Shown here one piece after another: positions 1-5,986 of a stretch of 11,451 bases of DNA (within the stretch, counting starts at the first letter, position 1; every line of letters starts with the position of its first letter). The DNA is from Pseudomonadota bacterium. GTDB taxonomy: Bacteria; Pseudomonadota; Alphaproteobacteria; Ferrovibrionales; Ferrovibrionaceae. The notes under the pieces are model-generated. The model saw only the letters and a list, made by a program, of their open reading frames with translations. It was not told the DNA's origin and made no database searches. Made by a program: the position numbers and the translations under genes. The stretch lies in contig JAEYSS010000127.1 in NCBI GenBank assembly GCA_023434425.1, positions 1 through 11,451 on the forward strand, in the 5' to 3' direction.

Positions 1-9
1 TCGGCTCGT

Positions 10-25
10 ATGTTACCGGTAACAT
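10..25. promoter_or_regulatory. GntR/LacI-family type operator palindrome
   Basis: The sequence ATGTTACCGGTAACAT is a perfect 16-bp inverted repeat with a central CG. This is the form of a LacI-family operator, and it fits the ATGTTA-N4-TAACAT pattern known for the gluconate/idonate repressors GntR and IdnR of Escherichia coli. It lies 77 bp upstream of the dehydratase start at 103. The regulator gene and the promoter elements are not visible and probably lie to the left of the window. The inference is that a sugar-acid-responsive LacI-family repressor controls the dehydratase and the binding protein. Confidence 0.65.
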
Positions 26-102
26 TGTCGGGCCGACCTGATCCGCCGGCCTGTCCGTGGTAAAGTTCAGTCAGTCTTGACCAGCAGAAAAGTACCGCCC
101 CG

Positions 103-1668
103 ATGTCCATGATCGACCTGCATGCCAAACGTCTGATCGGCCCCGTGATCCGCCTGCATCCGGACGACAATACCGTCGTCGCCCGGGTCGATGTGGTTCC
201 CGGAATTCCTGTGGAGGGCGACAACCGGCATCCCGGTTTCCTGATCCGCGACAAGACGCTCGCCGGCTACAAGATCGCCTCGGAAGACATCAGGAAGGGC
301 GACCCGATCCGCAAGTACAATGTCACTGTCGGCTTCGCCAAGGATGACATCCGGACTGGCAGCATGCTGCACAGTCACAACACCGAATTCCGCGAGTTTG
401 ACCGCGACTACGCCTATGCGAGCGACTACAAGGCGGTGGAGATGCTGCCTGAGGCGCAGCGCGCTACCTTTCAGGGTATTGTTCGGCCCGATGGCCGTGT
501 CGGCACCCGCAACTTCGTCGGCATCGTTTCGACGGTGAACTGTTCGGCCACCGTGGTCCATGCCATCGCCCGGCACTTCACCGAGGAGCGGCTGGCCGAT
601 TTTCCCAATGTCGACGGCGTGGTGGCCTTCAGCCACGCGCTGGGCTGCGGCATGGAAATGACCGGCGAGGCGATGGCGCTGCTGCGCCGCACGCTGGGCG
701 GCTATGTGCGCCACGCCAATCTGGCTGCCGTGCTGGTGATCGGCCTGGGTTGCGAGCGCAACCAGATCGGCGGCCTGATGGAGGAGCAGGGACTGCAGCG
801 CAGCGACAGCCTGATCACTTTCGTGATGCAGGAGACCGGCGGCACCCGCAAGACCATTGAAGCCGGCATTGAAGCCGTCAAGCGCATCCTGCCCAAGGCC
901 AATGACGTGAAACGCGAAACGGTGTCGGCCAGCCATATCACGGTGGGGCTGCAATGCGGCGGCTCGGATGGCTTCTCGTCGATCACCGCCAATCCAGCGC
1001 TGGGCGCTGCGATGGACATCCTGGTGCGTCATGGCGGCACGGCGATCCTGTCGGAAACGCCGGAACTGTATGGCGTGGAACACACGCTGACGCGCCGGGC
1101 GGTGACGCAGCAAGTCGGCGAGAAGCTGATCGAGCGCATTCGCTGGTGGAAGGATGTCTATGCCGTCGGGCGTGACGTGCAGATCAATGGCGTGGTCAGC
1201 CCGGGCAACCAGGCTGGCGGCCTTGCCAACATCTTCGAGAAGTCGCTCGGCTCGTCGATGAAGGGCGGCACCGGTCCGCTGATGGATGTCTACAAATACG
1301 CCGAGCCGGTGACGACCAAGGGCCTCGTGATCATGGATACGCCCGGCTACGACCCGTGTTCGGCCACCGGGCAGATTGCCGGCGGCGCCAATATCATCGC
1401 CTTCACCACCGGGCGCGGCTCGGCCTTTGGCGCCAAGCCGGTGCCGTCGCTGAAACTGGCCACCAATTCGCCGATGTATCGCCGGCTTGAAGAGGACATG
1501 GATATCAACTGCGGTCAGATCCTCGACGGCACCAAGTCGATGCAGGAAATGGGGCAGGAGATTTTCGAGCATATCCTGCGCACCGCCTCGGGCGAGAAGA
1601 GCAAGAGCGAACTTCTCGGCGTTGGTGACCACGAATTCGTACCCTGGCAGATCGGCATCGTGGGGTAG
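103..1668 (+). CDS. UxaA-family altronate/galactarate dehydratase-like hydro-lyase
   Basis: This 521-residue cytosolic enzyme belongs to the UxaA/GarD family, which dehydrates hexonates or hexarates (altronate, galactarate) to 2-keto-3-deoxy acids using a metal centre. Both halves of the family are present in one chain. The N-terminal SAF-type domain spans about residues 10-95 (ending in the MLHSHN region). The long catalytic part begins around 'GIVRPDGRVGTRN' (125-137). Typical signatures are SHALGCGM (177-184), QCGGSDGFSSITANPALG (284-301), TPGYDPCSATGQIAGGAN (413-430) and the C-terminal GDHEFVPWQIG (508-518). Conserved Cys182, Cys285 and Cys419 are candidate metal or active-site residues. 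Full length suggests an intact gene. Start: ATG at 103, with a second ATG at 109; neither has a strong ribosome-binding site. The binding-protein gene follows 42 bp downstream and is probably co-transcribed. The exact substrate cannot be told from sequence, so uxaA is a family label only. Confidence 0.9.
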   Translation: MSMIDLHAKRLIGPVIRLHPDDNTVVARVDVVPGIPVEGDNRHPGFLIRDKTLAGYKIASEDIRKGDPIRKYNVTVGFAKDDIRTGSMLHSHNTEFREFDRDYAYASDYKAVEMLPEAQRATFQGIVRPDGRVGTRNFVGIVSTVNCSATVVHAIARHFTEERLADFPNVDGVVAFSHALGCGMEMTGEAMALLRRTLGGYVRHANLAAVLVIGLGCERNQIGGLMEEQGLQRSDSLITFVMQETGGTRKTIEAGIEAVKRILPKANDVKRETVSASHITVGLQCGGSDGFSSITANPALGAAMDILVRHGGTAILSETPELYGVEHTLTRRAVTQQVGEKLIERIRWWKDVYAVGRDVQINGVVSPGNQAGGLANIFEKSLGSSMKGGTGPLMDVYKYAEPVTTKGLVIMDTPGYDPCSATGQIAGGANIIAFTTGRGSAFGAKPVPSLKLATNSPMYRRLEEDMDINCGQILDGTKSMQEMGQEIFEHILRTASGEKSKSELLGVGDHEFVPWQIGIVG

Positions 1669-1710
1669 CGAAAACCAGCCACCAGAAGAGCAAAACCGGA
1701 GGAAACCAGA

Positions 1711-2721
1711 ATGAAGAAAATTTTGCAGGGACCTGACCGCCGTCAGGTCCTGACGGGGACGCTTGCGTCCATTGCCACCCTGACCGCCGCGTCCACCTGG
1801 TACAGGCCGGCGCTGGCGCAGGCCTATCCGTCGCGGCCGATCCGCTTCATCTGCCCCTGGCCGGCCGGTGGCACCGCCGATACGACGATGCGTGCGCTTT
1901 GCCGCGTCGCCAGCACCGAACTAGGCCAGCCGATTGCGGTGGAGAACCGCGCCGGCGCCGCCGGCATGATCGGCGCTGCCGCCATCGCCACGGCACAGCC
2001 CGACGGTTACACCATTGGCCAGATCCCGTTGAGCGTGACCCGCTTCTCGCAGCTGGGCACCTTTCAGCACGATCCGCGTACCGACTTTACCTTCATTGCA
2101 CGGACGGCCGGGCAGACCTTCGGCATTGCCGTGAAATCCGACTCGCCGTTCAGGACCATCCAGGACGTGGTCGCTGCCGCCAAAGCAACGCCCGATACGG
2201 TCACTTACGCGACGTCGGGGGTTGCCGGGCAGACCCATATCGGCATGGAGGAATTCTCCTATGCCGCCAGGATCAAGATGAGCCATGTGCCCTTCAAGGG
2301 CGGTGCCGATGCGCTGCAGGGCGTGCTGGGCGGGCATGTGCAGATTCTGGCCGATTCCAGTTCCTGGGCGCCGCTGGTACGCGACGGACGCATGCGCCTG
2401 CTGGCGACCTGGAGCGAGCAACGCCTGGCCGGCTTCCCCAGCGTGCCGACGCTGAAGGAAAGCGGCTACAACGTGGTGATGCAGGCGCCGAACGGCGTCG
2501 GCGCACCCAGGGGGCTCGACCCGGCGGTTGCGACCAAGCTTCGCGAGGTATTCCGGAAGGCAGCGCTCAGCGCAGAGCACACGGATACGTGCAATCGCCT
2601 CGACATGGTGGTGATGTATCTGGACGGGCCGGATTACCAGAAATTCGTCGCCCAGAATTACGAGGAAGAAAAGGTCATCATCGAGCGGCTCAGGCTGAAG
2701 GATCTGATCGGTAAAAGCTGA
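1711..2721 (+). CDS. Tripartite tricarboxylate transporter (Bug/TctC) substrate-binding protein
   Basis: This is a 336-residue periplasmic solute receptor of the Bug/TctC family, which delivers carboxylates or sugar acids to TctAB-type secondary transporters. The export signal has twin arginines (DRRQVLTG, residues 9-16), then a hydrophobic stretch and an AQA cleavage motif before Tyr39, so Tat export is plausible. The mature protein opens with YPSRPIRFICPWPAGG (39-54), the family hallmark. 'VENRAGAAGMIGA' (77-89) and 'AQPDGYT' (95-101) are also typical. The start is well supported: GGAGGA at 1698-1703 lies 7 nt before the ATG. The gene follows the dehydratase by 42 bp and is closed by a stem-loop, so the two likely form one transcript. 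No tctA or tctB is in the window. The ligand is unknown; a substrate of the dehydratase is the natural guess. Confidence 0.92.
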   Translation: MKKILQGPDRRQVLTGTLASIATLTAASTWYRPALAQAYPSRPIRFICPWPAGGTADTTMRALCRVASTELGQPIAVENRAGAAGMIGAAAIATAQPDGYTIGQIPLSVTRFSQLGTFQHDPRTDFTFIARTAGQTFGIAVKSDSPFRTIQDVVAAAKATPDTVTYATSGVAGQTHIGMEEFSYAARIKMSHVPFKGGADALQGVLGGHVQILADSSSWAPLVRDGRMRLLATWSEQRLAGFPSVPTLKESGYNVVMQAPNGVGAPRGLDPAVATKLREVFRKAALSAEHTDTCNRLDMVVMYLDGPDYQKFVAQNYEEEKVIIERLRLKDLIGKS

Positions 2722-2733
2722 GCAATACCACCA

Positions 2734-2767
2734 GGAGGAGGCGACGCCGGTCGTCGCCTTCCTCTTT
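2734..2767 (+). terminator. Stem-loop terminator after the binding-protein gene
   Basis: Twelve bases past the stop codon, AGGCGACG (2739-2746) pairs perfectly with CGTCGCCT (2752-2759) around a 5-nt loop. The stem continues through GGAGG/CCTCC-type pairing with one bulged base, and it ends in a short TTT (2765-2767). It is a good hairpin with a weak U tract. It separates the dehydratase/binding-protein unit from the kinase gene. Confidence 0.65.
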
Positions 2768-2825
2768 GTAGTGATTATTGTTTTTCAACCTCATGGCTTG
2801 GGCAGGCTGCGCTTAGGATGCGGCG

Positions 2826-3917
2826 ATGACCGCGCCCGCCGTAAAACCGGCCAAACCATTCAACTATCTGCACGCAGCCAATCGCTGGCTTGGGCGCTGT
2901 CATGTCGCATTGGCGACCACCATTCTGGTCGTATTTTGCGTGGTCTGCGCGCAGCTTCTGGTGTGGATTTTCGGCAATCTTCTTGACCAGCCGCTGACTT
3001 ACCGCATCTACCTGATCACGGCGATCGTTACCTCTCTGGCTGCGACACCGGTCATCCTGTATGCCCAGACACTGCTCCGGTCGCAGCGTGCAGCCCGCTA
3101 TCAGCTGAAGCTGATGACGCGCGAGCTGGCCATCGCGCTGCACAATGCACAGGATATTAACAATGCCCGCACGGCGCAGTTCGCCAATATGAGCCACGAA
3201 CTGCGGACTCCAATGAATGCCATCGTCGGATTCTCGGATATCCTTCGCAATGAGCGCTTCGGTCCGATGCAGAATGCGCGCTATCTGGAATTTGCCGCCG
3301 ATATCAACGACAGCGCCCAGCATCTGCTCGATCTGATCAACAACCTGCTGGACCTCGCCAAGCTGGAAGCCGGCGGCTTCGACATCCGCGATGCCGAAGC
3401 GATCGAGGTGGAGGATGCCATTGAAATGGCGGTCCGCCTGCTGCGGCCTCTGGCGACGCAGCAGGGCGTGACCGTAAAGATCGAGATTGCGGCGCCTGAA
3501 CTCCAGATCATGGCGATTGAGCGCATGCTGCGCCAGATCCTCATAAACCTGCTGTCCAATGCCATCAAATTCACGCCGCCGAAAGGCGAGGTGATGATTG
3601 CGCTGCGGCGAAATCCGGGCGGTGACGCGATGATCGAAGTGAGTGACACGGGTATCGGCATGTCAGCAGCCGATATCCGCGCGGCCTTCATGCCGTTCGG
3701 TCAGGTCAACAGCATGCTCAGCCGGAAGCATGCCGGTACCGGTCTCGGTCTGCCGCTGGCCAAGGCCATGGTCGAACTCAATCATGGCCGCCTCGACCTG
3801 CGCAGCATCCCGGGCCAGGGCACCACCGTGACGCTCACATTTCCGGTACTTGCGCCTGGTCGCACCGAGCCGGTGCAATTCGACGGGCTCGGCGCCCAGG
3901 CTGACGGAACACTGTAG
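2826..3917 (+). CDS. Membrane-bound sensor histidine kinase (orphan, PleC/PdhS-like)
   Basis: This 363-residue two-component sensor kinase has two predicted membrane helices (about residues 28-52 and 60-84) joined by a very short loop, so it has essentially no periplasmic sensor domain. A helical linker (85-117) leads to the HisKA dimerisation domain with phospho-acceptor His124 in 'NMSHELRTPMNAIVGFSDIL'. The HATPase_c domain shows all boxes: N box around Asn241/Asn245 (NLLSNAIKF), G1 DTGIGM (274-279), F box FMPFGQ (288-293) and G2 GTGLGLPLA (304-312). The pattern after the H box, with FGPM and 'HLLDLINNLLDLAKLEAG', resembles alphaproteobacterial PleC/PdhS-type kinases. AGGA at 2815-2818, 7 nt before the ATG, supports the start. 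No response regulator or PAS domain is present nearby, so the partner and signal are unknown. It ends 25 bp from the convergent aldolase gene. Confidence 0.93.
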   Translation: MTAPAVKPAKPFNYLHAANRWLGRCHVALATTILVVFCVVCAQLLVWIFGNLLDQPLTYRIYLITAIVTSLAATPVILYAQTLLRSQRAARYQLKLMTRELAIALHNAQDINNARTAQFANMSHELRTPMNAIVGFSDILRNERFGPMQNARYLEFAADINDSAQHLLDLINNLLDLAKLEAGGFDIRDAEAIEVEDAIEMAVRLLRPLATQQGVTVKIEIAAPELQIMAIERMLRQILINLLSNAIKFTPPKGEVMIALRRNPGGDAMIEVSDTGIGMSAADIRAAFMPFGQVNSMLSRKHAGTGLGLPLAKAMVELNHGRLDLRSIPGQGTTVTLTFPVLAPGRTEPVQFDGLGAQADGTL

Positions 3918-3942
3918 GCGCTGGCCGGAACTGGCCGCTTTC

Positions 3943-4734
3943 TCAGGTTTTGTAATCTGGTTCTTCGCGGTCCAGAAGCCGCTGCATGCTCAGCAGATGC
4001 AGACGGGCGGATTCGTCGTCACCGGCGCGCATCTGGTCGTAGGTGGCTTGCGCGATATGGTGCGGAACCGGCTTCAACTTGCGACCGGTGCTTTCGGCCA
4101 GCACCTGGGCCTGACAGGCACGCTCCAGGTAGTAGAGGTCGTCCCAGGCTTCGGCGACAGTCTTTCCCAGCACCATCACGCCGTGATGCATCATGAAGAT
4201 GATGTCGGCGTCGCCCACTGAAGCCGCGATGCGGTCGCCCTCGGTATTGTCGAGCGCGAGGCCGTTATAGTCGTGATCGACTTTGGTGCGGCCGTAGAAT
4301 TTCAGCGACGACTGGCCTGCGAAAGCCAGCGGCTCGCCTTCGACCATGCACAACGCCGTAGCGTGCGGCATATGCGTGTGCAGGGCGACACGGGCGCGCG
4401 GCACGTTCCGGTGCATGCGACCATGGATGAAGAAGGCGGTGGCTTCCGGGCTTCCCTCACCGGCGACGACATTGCCATGGAAGTCGCAGACCACCAGGCT
4501 GGAGGCGGTCACTTCGCTGAAGGCATAACTATAGGGATTTACCAGAAAGAGATCGTCATGACCGGGCAGCATGGCGGAGAAATGGTTGCAGATGCCCTCA
4601 TGCAGGCCGAGCCGTGCCGCCATGCGGATGCAGGTGGCGAGATCGATGCGGACCTGGCGGATCTCTGGTGTGTCGAGATCTGGACGGTTATGGCCGCTGT
4701 GGATGGCGGGGGCAGGTGTAAGGGCATGGGCCAT
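3943..4734 (-). CDS. Class II aldolase/adducin family protein
   Basis: This is a 263-residue protein of the class II aldolase fold (fuculose-phosphate aldolase, ribulose-phosphate epimerase and adducin head family), whose members use a divalent metal to cleave, decarboxylate or epimerise sugar-like substrates. Visible features are 'GICNHFSAMLPG' (47-58) in the substrate-binding region, Glu97 in SPEA (the catalytic acid position), the metal pair His119 and His121 in ALHTHMPHA, and the third ligand in 'MMHHGVMVLG' (His184 most likely). The C-terminal part after residue 190 is longer than in FucA, as in the adducin-like bacterial subgroup. I chose the ATG at 4734 because GGAG lies 7 nt upstream. 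An in-frame extension to 4887 runs through an intergenic repeat and is unlikely. It is divergent from the DJ-1/PfpI gene, with which it shares a 176-bp control region. The substrate is not predictable; decarboxylase activity is also possible. Confidence 0.9.
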   Translation of the reverse strand: MAHALTPAPAIHSGHNRPDLDTPEIRQVRIDLATCIRMAARLGLHEGICNHFSAMLPGHDDLFLVNPYSYAFSEVTASSLVVCDFHGNVVAGEGSPEATAFFIHGRMHRNVPRARVALHTHMPHATALCMVEGEPLAFAGQSSLKFYGRTKVDHDYNGLALDNTEGDRIAASVGDADIIFMMHHGVMVLGKTVAEAWDDLYYLERACQAQVLAESTGRKLKPVPHHIAQATYDQMRAGDDESARLHLLSMQRLLDREEPDYKT

Positions 4735-4768
4735 GGGGCGGCTCCGGATTGAAAGTGTATCACAGTGT

Positions 4769-4825
4769 GTCATTTCCACCATTCCGCCGGAAGCGGGAAT
4801 CCCGAATGGTGGATTGGACGGTGAC
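4769..4825. repeat. dRS3/REP-like dispersed palindromic repeat
   Basis: The core at 4781-4800 is ATTCCG-N8-GGGAAT, one base away from the dRS3 pattern ATTCCC-N8-GGGAAT known from Neisseria. It overlaps perfect 10-bp arms TCCACCATTC (4775-4784) and GAATGGTGGA (4804-4813). GTCA at 4769-4772 and TGAC at 4822-4825 bracket the unit. Read through in frame, it gives the FRRKRESR-type peptide commonly seen when such repeats are mis-annotated as coding. It sits in the divergent intergenic region between the aldolase and DJ-1/PfpI genes. Copy number elsewhere in the genome cannot be judged here. Confidence 0.6.
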
Positions 4826-4842
4826 GATTCTGCAGTTGCCGA

Positions 4843-4858
4843 TCCGGGCATGCCCGGA
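4843..4858. promoter_or_regulatory. Perfect 16-bp palindrome in a divergent control region
   Basis: TCCGGGCATGCCCGGA is a perfect inverted repeat 52 bp upstream of the DJ-1/PfpI start at 4911 and 108 bp from the aldolase start. It could be an operator for either divergent gene, or a part of the adjacent repeat element. I do not recognise the site as belonging to a specific regulator, and I found no convincing -35/-10 pair beside it. Confidence 0.4.
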
Positions 4859-4910
4859 CAAACTGCTGCAACCGCATGAATATGCATTCCTGACCAGTTC
4901 GAGAGGCCGT

Positions 4911-5594
4911 ATGTCCCTGCAGATCGGTTTTATGCTGTTTCCGAACCTGACCCAGCTTGACCTGACCGGTCCGTGGGAGGTGTTTTCCAAACTCTCCGGT
5001 GCGTCCTGTCATCTGCTGGCACCGTCGCTGGAACCGGTGAAAAGCAGCAGCGCCGGCCTGACCATTCTGCCGACGACGACCTATGCAGACTGTCCGCAGC
5101 TCGACATTGTTTGCGTCCCCGGCGGGCCGGGGCATCTGCAGGCCATGGAAGATGCCGCGAGCCTGGAGTTCCTGACAAAGCAGTCGCCGGGCTGCCGCTA
5201 TGTCACAGCGGTCTGCACCGGCACGCTGGTGCTGGCGGCGGCCGGACTACTGAAAGGCTATCGCGCGACGACGCACTGGATGTCGCTGGAACGGCTGGCC
5301 GCTTTCGGCGCAATGCCTGTGGCTGAGCGCGTCGTGACCGATCGCAACCGTGTCACCGGCGGCGGCGTTACGGCAGGTATCGATTTTGGACTGGCCCTGG
5401 TGACGGCGATTGCGGGAGAACAGGTAGCGCGTGAAGTTCAGCTGCAGATCGAATACGAGCCGCAACCGCCTTATGGCGGTTCACCGGCCACCGCCGATCC
5501 AGCGACTGTGGCCAGCCTGCGGGGCCGGCTCGGCCCCTATGCCACGGCGATGCAGCAGGTTGATGCTCGTGCCCTGGCTCGACTGAAAGGATGA
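4911..5594 (+). CDS. DJ-1/PfpI family protein, isonitrile hydratase-like
   Basis: This 227-residue protein belongs to the DJ-1/PfpI superfamily, and its closest resemblance by eye is Pseudomonas isonitrile hydratase (InhA), which converts isonitriles to N-substituted formamides. Supporting features are the opening LQIGFMLFPN and 'LDLTGPWEV' with Asp17, 'DIVCVPGGPG' (65-74), and the nucleophile elbow TAVCTGTLVLAAAGLL with Cys102-Thr103. RATTHW (118-123), 'VTGGGVTAGIDF' (148-159) and the 'QLQIEYEPQPPY' tail (177-188) also fit, and the length matches. ATG at 4911 has GAGAGG 4 nt upstream. The longer frame back to 4749 translates a repeat and is rejected. The RidA-like gene follows at once, so the two form an operon. 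Other DJ-1 activities (glyoxalase, regulator without a DNA-binding domain) cannot be excluded; there is no AraC-type helix-turn-helix tail. Confidence 0.88.
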   Translation: MSLQIGFMLFPNLTQLDLTGPWEVFSKLSGASCHLLAPSLEPVKSSSAGLTILPTTTYADCPQLDIVCVPGGPGHLQAMEDAASLEFLTKQSPGCRYVTAVCTGTLVLAAAGLLKGYRATTHWMSLERLAAFGAMPVAERVVTDRNRVTGGGVTAGIDFGLALVTAIAGEQVAREVQLQIEYEPQPPYGGSPATADPATVASLRGRLGPYATAMQQVDARALARLKG

Positions 5595-5599
5595 CGACC

Positions 5600-5986
5600 A
5601 TGGAAGTTATTGCCCGCAACCCCACCAAGGATATCTATGCCGCAACGCCGGATTACATCCATGCGCTGGAGGTGCGCAATCCATCGCGCTTCCTCTATGT
5701 TGCCGGCACGATGGGGCTGGATAAAAGCGGTGCGGCCGGCAAGACGCTGGACGAGCAGTTAACACTGATCTGGGCCAACCTACGTGCCATCCTAGCCAGC
5801 GCCAATATGACAGTGGACAACATCGTCCGCATCACCAGCTACCTGCGCGACCCGGCTTACGCCGAGGCCAACCAGAATGCCCGCATCACGGCCTTGAAAG
5901 GCCGGGCGGTGCCGACCACGGCCATCGTGGTGCAGACCCTGGTGCCGGACTGGCTGGTGGAACTGGAGATCGTTGCGGCTGGTTAG
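5600..5986 (+). CDS. RidA/YjgF/UK114-fold protein lacking the catalytic arginine
   Basis: This 128-residue Rid-superfamily protein is expected to form trimers with ligand clefts between subunits. Recognisable family blocks are 'FLYVAGTMGLD' (31-41), 'NIVRITSYLRDPAYAEANQN' (74-93), and the C-terminal 'RAVPTTAIVVQTLVPDWLVELEIVAA' region (102-127, given here as blocks RAVPTTAIVV and VELEIVAA). Classical RidA enamine/imine deaminases have arginine two residues after the conserved proline (PAR). Here the equivalent is Pro105-Thr106-Thr107, so deaminase activity of the RidA type is doubtful and a divergent Rid subfamily is more likely. I chose ATG at 5600 because AAAGGA (5586-5591) lies 8 nt upstream. 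An ATG at 5591 overlaps the DJ-1 stop as ATGA but sits on that ribosome-binding site. Translation is probably coupled to the DJ-1 gene. Its stop overlaps the convergent ferritin-like gene's stop. Confidence 0.88.
   Translation: MEVIARNPTKDIYAATPDYIHALEVRNPSRFLYVAGTMGLDKSGAAGKTLDEQLTLIWANLRAILASANMTVDNIVRITSYLRDPAYAEANQNARITALKGRAVPTTAIVVQTLVPDWLVELEIVAAG

Noticed and set aside
1..63. Open frame from the left edge to a TAA at 61-63 as the tail of an upstream gene
   Set aside because: Only 20 codons, no recognisable motif, and it contains the operator palindrome, so it is more likely intergenic.
67..1632. 521-codon open frame on the - strand across the dehydratase gene
   Set aside because: It mirrors the dehydratase codon for codon, is rich in His/Arg/Asp/Gly as expected from high-GC antisense frames, and has no recognisable domain or ribosome-binding site. 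The + strand gene has clear family motifs.
3918..3942. CTGGCCG direct repeat as a bidirectional terminator between the kinase and the aldolase
   Set aside because: The possible stem is only 4 bp with no T run, so there is no support for a terminator.
4735..4887. N-terminal 51-codon extension of the class II aldolase gene
   Set aside because: It reads through the same repeat and palindrome; ATG at 4734 has a well-spaced GGAG.
4749..4910. N-terminal 54-codon extension of the DJ-1/PfpI gene
   Set aside because: It translates the dRS3-like repeat (FRRKRESR-type peptide) and lacks similarity to DJ-1 proteins. ATG at 4911 fits the isonitrile hydratase N-terminus.
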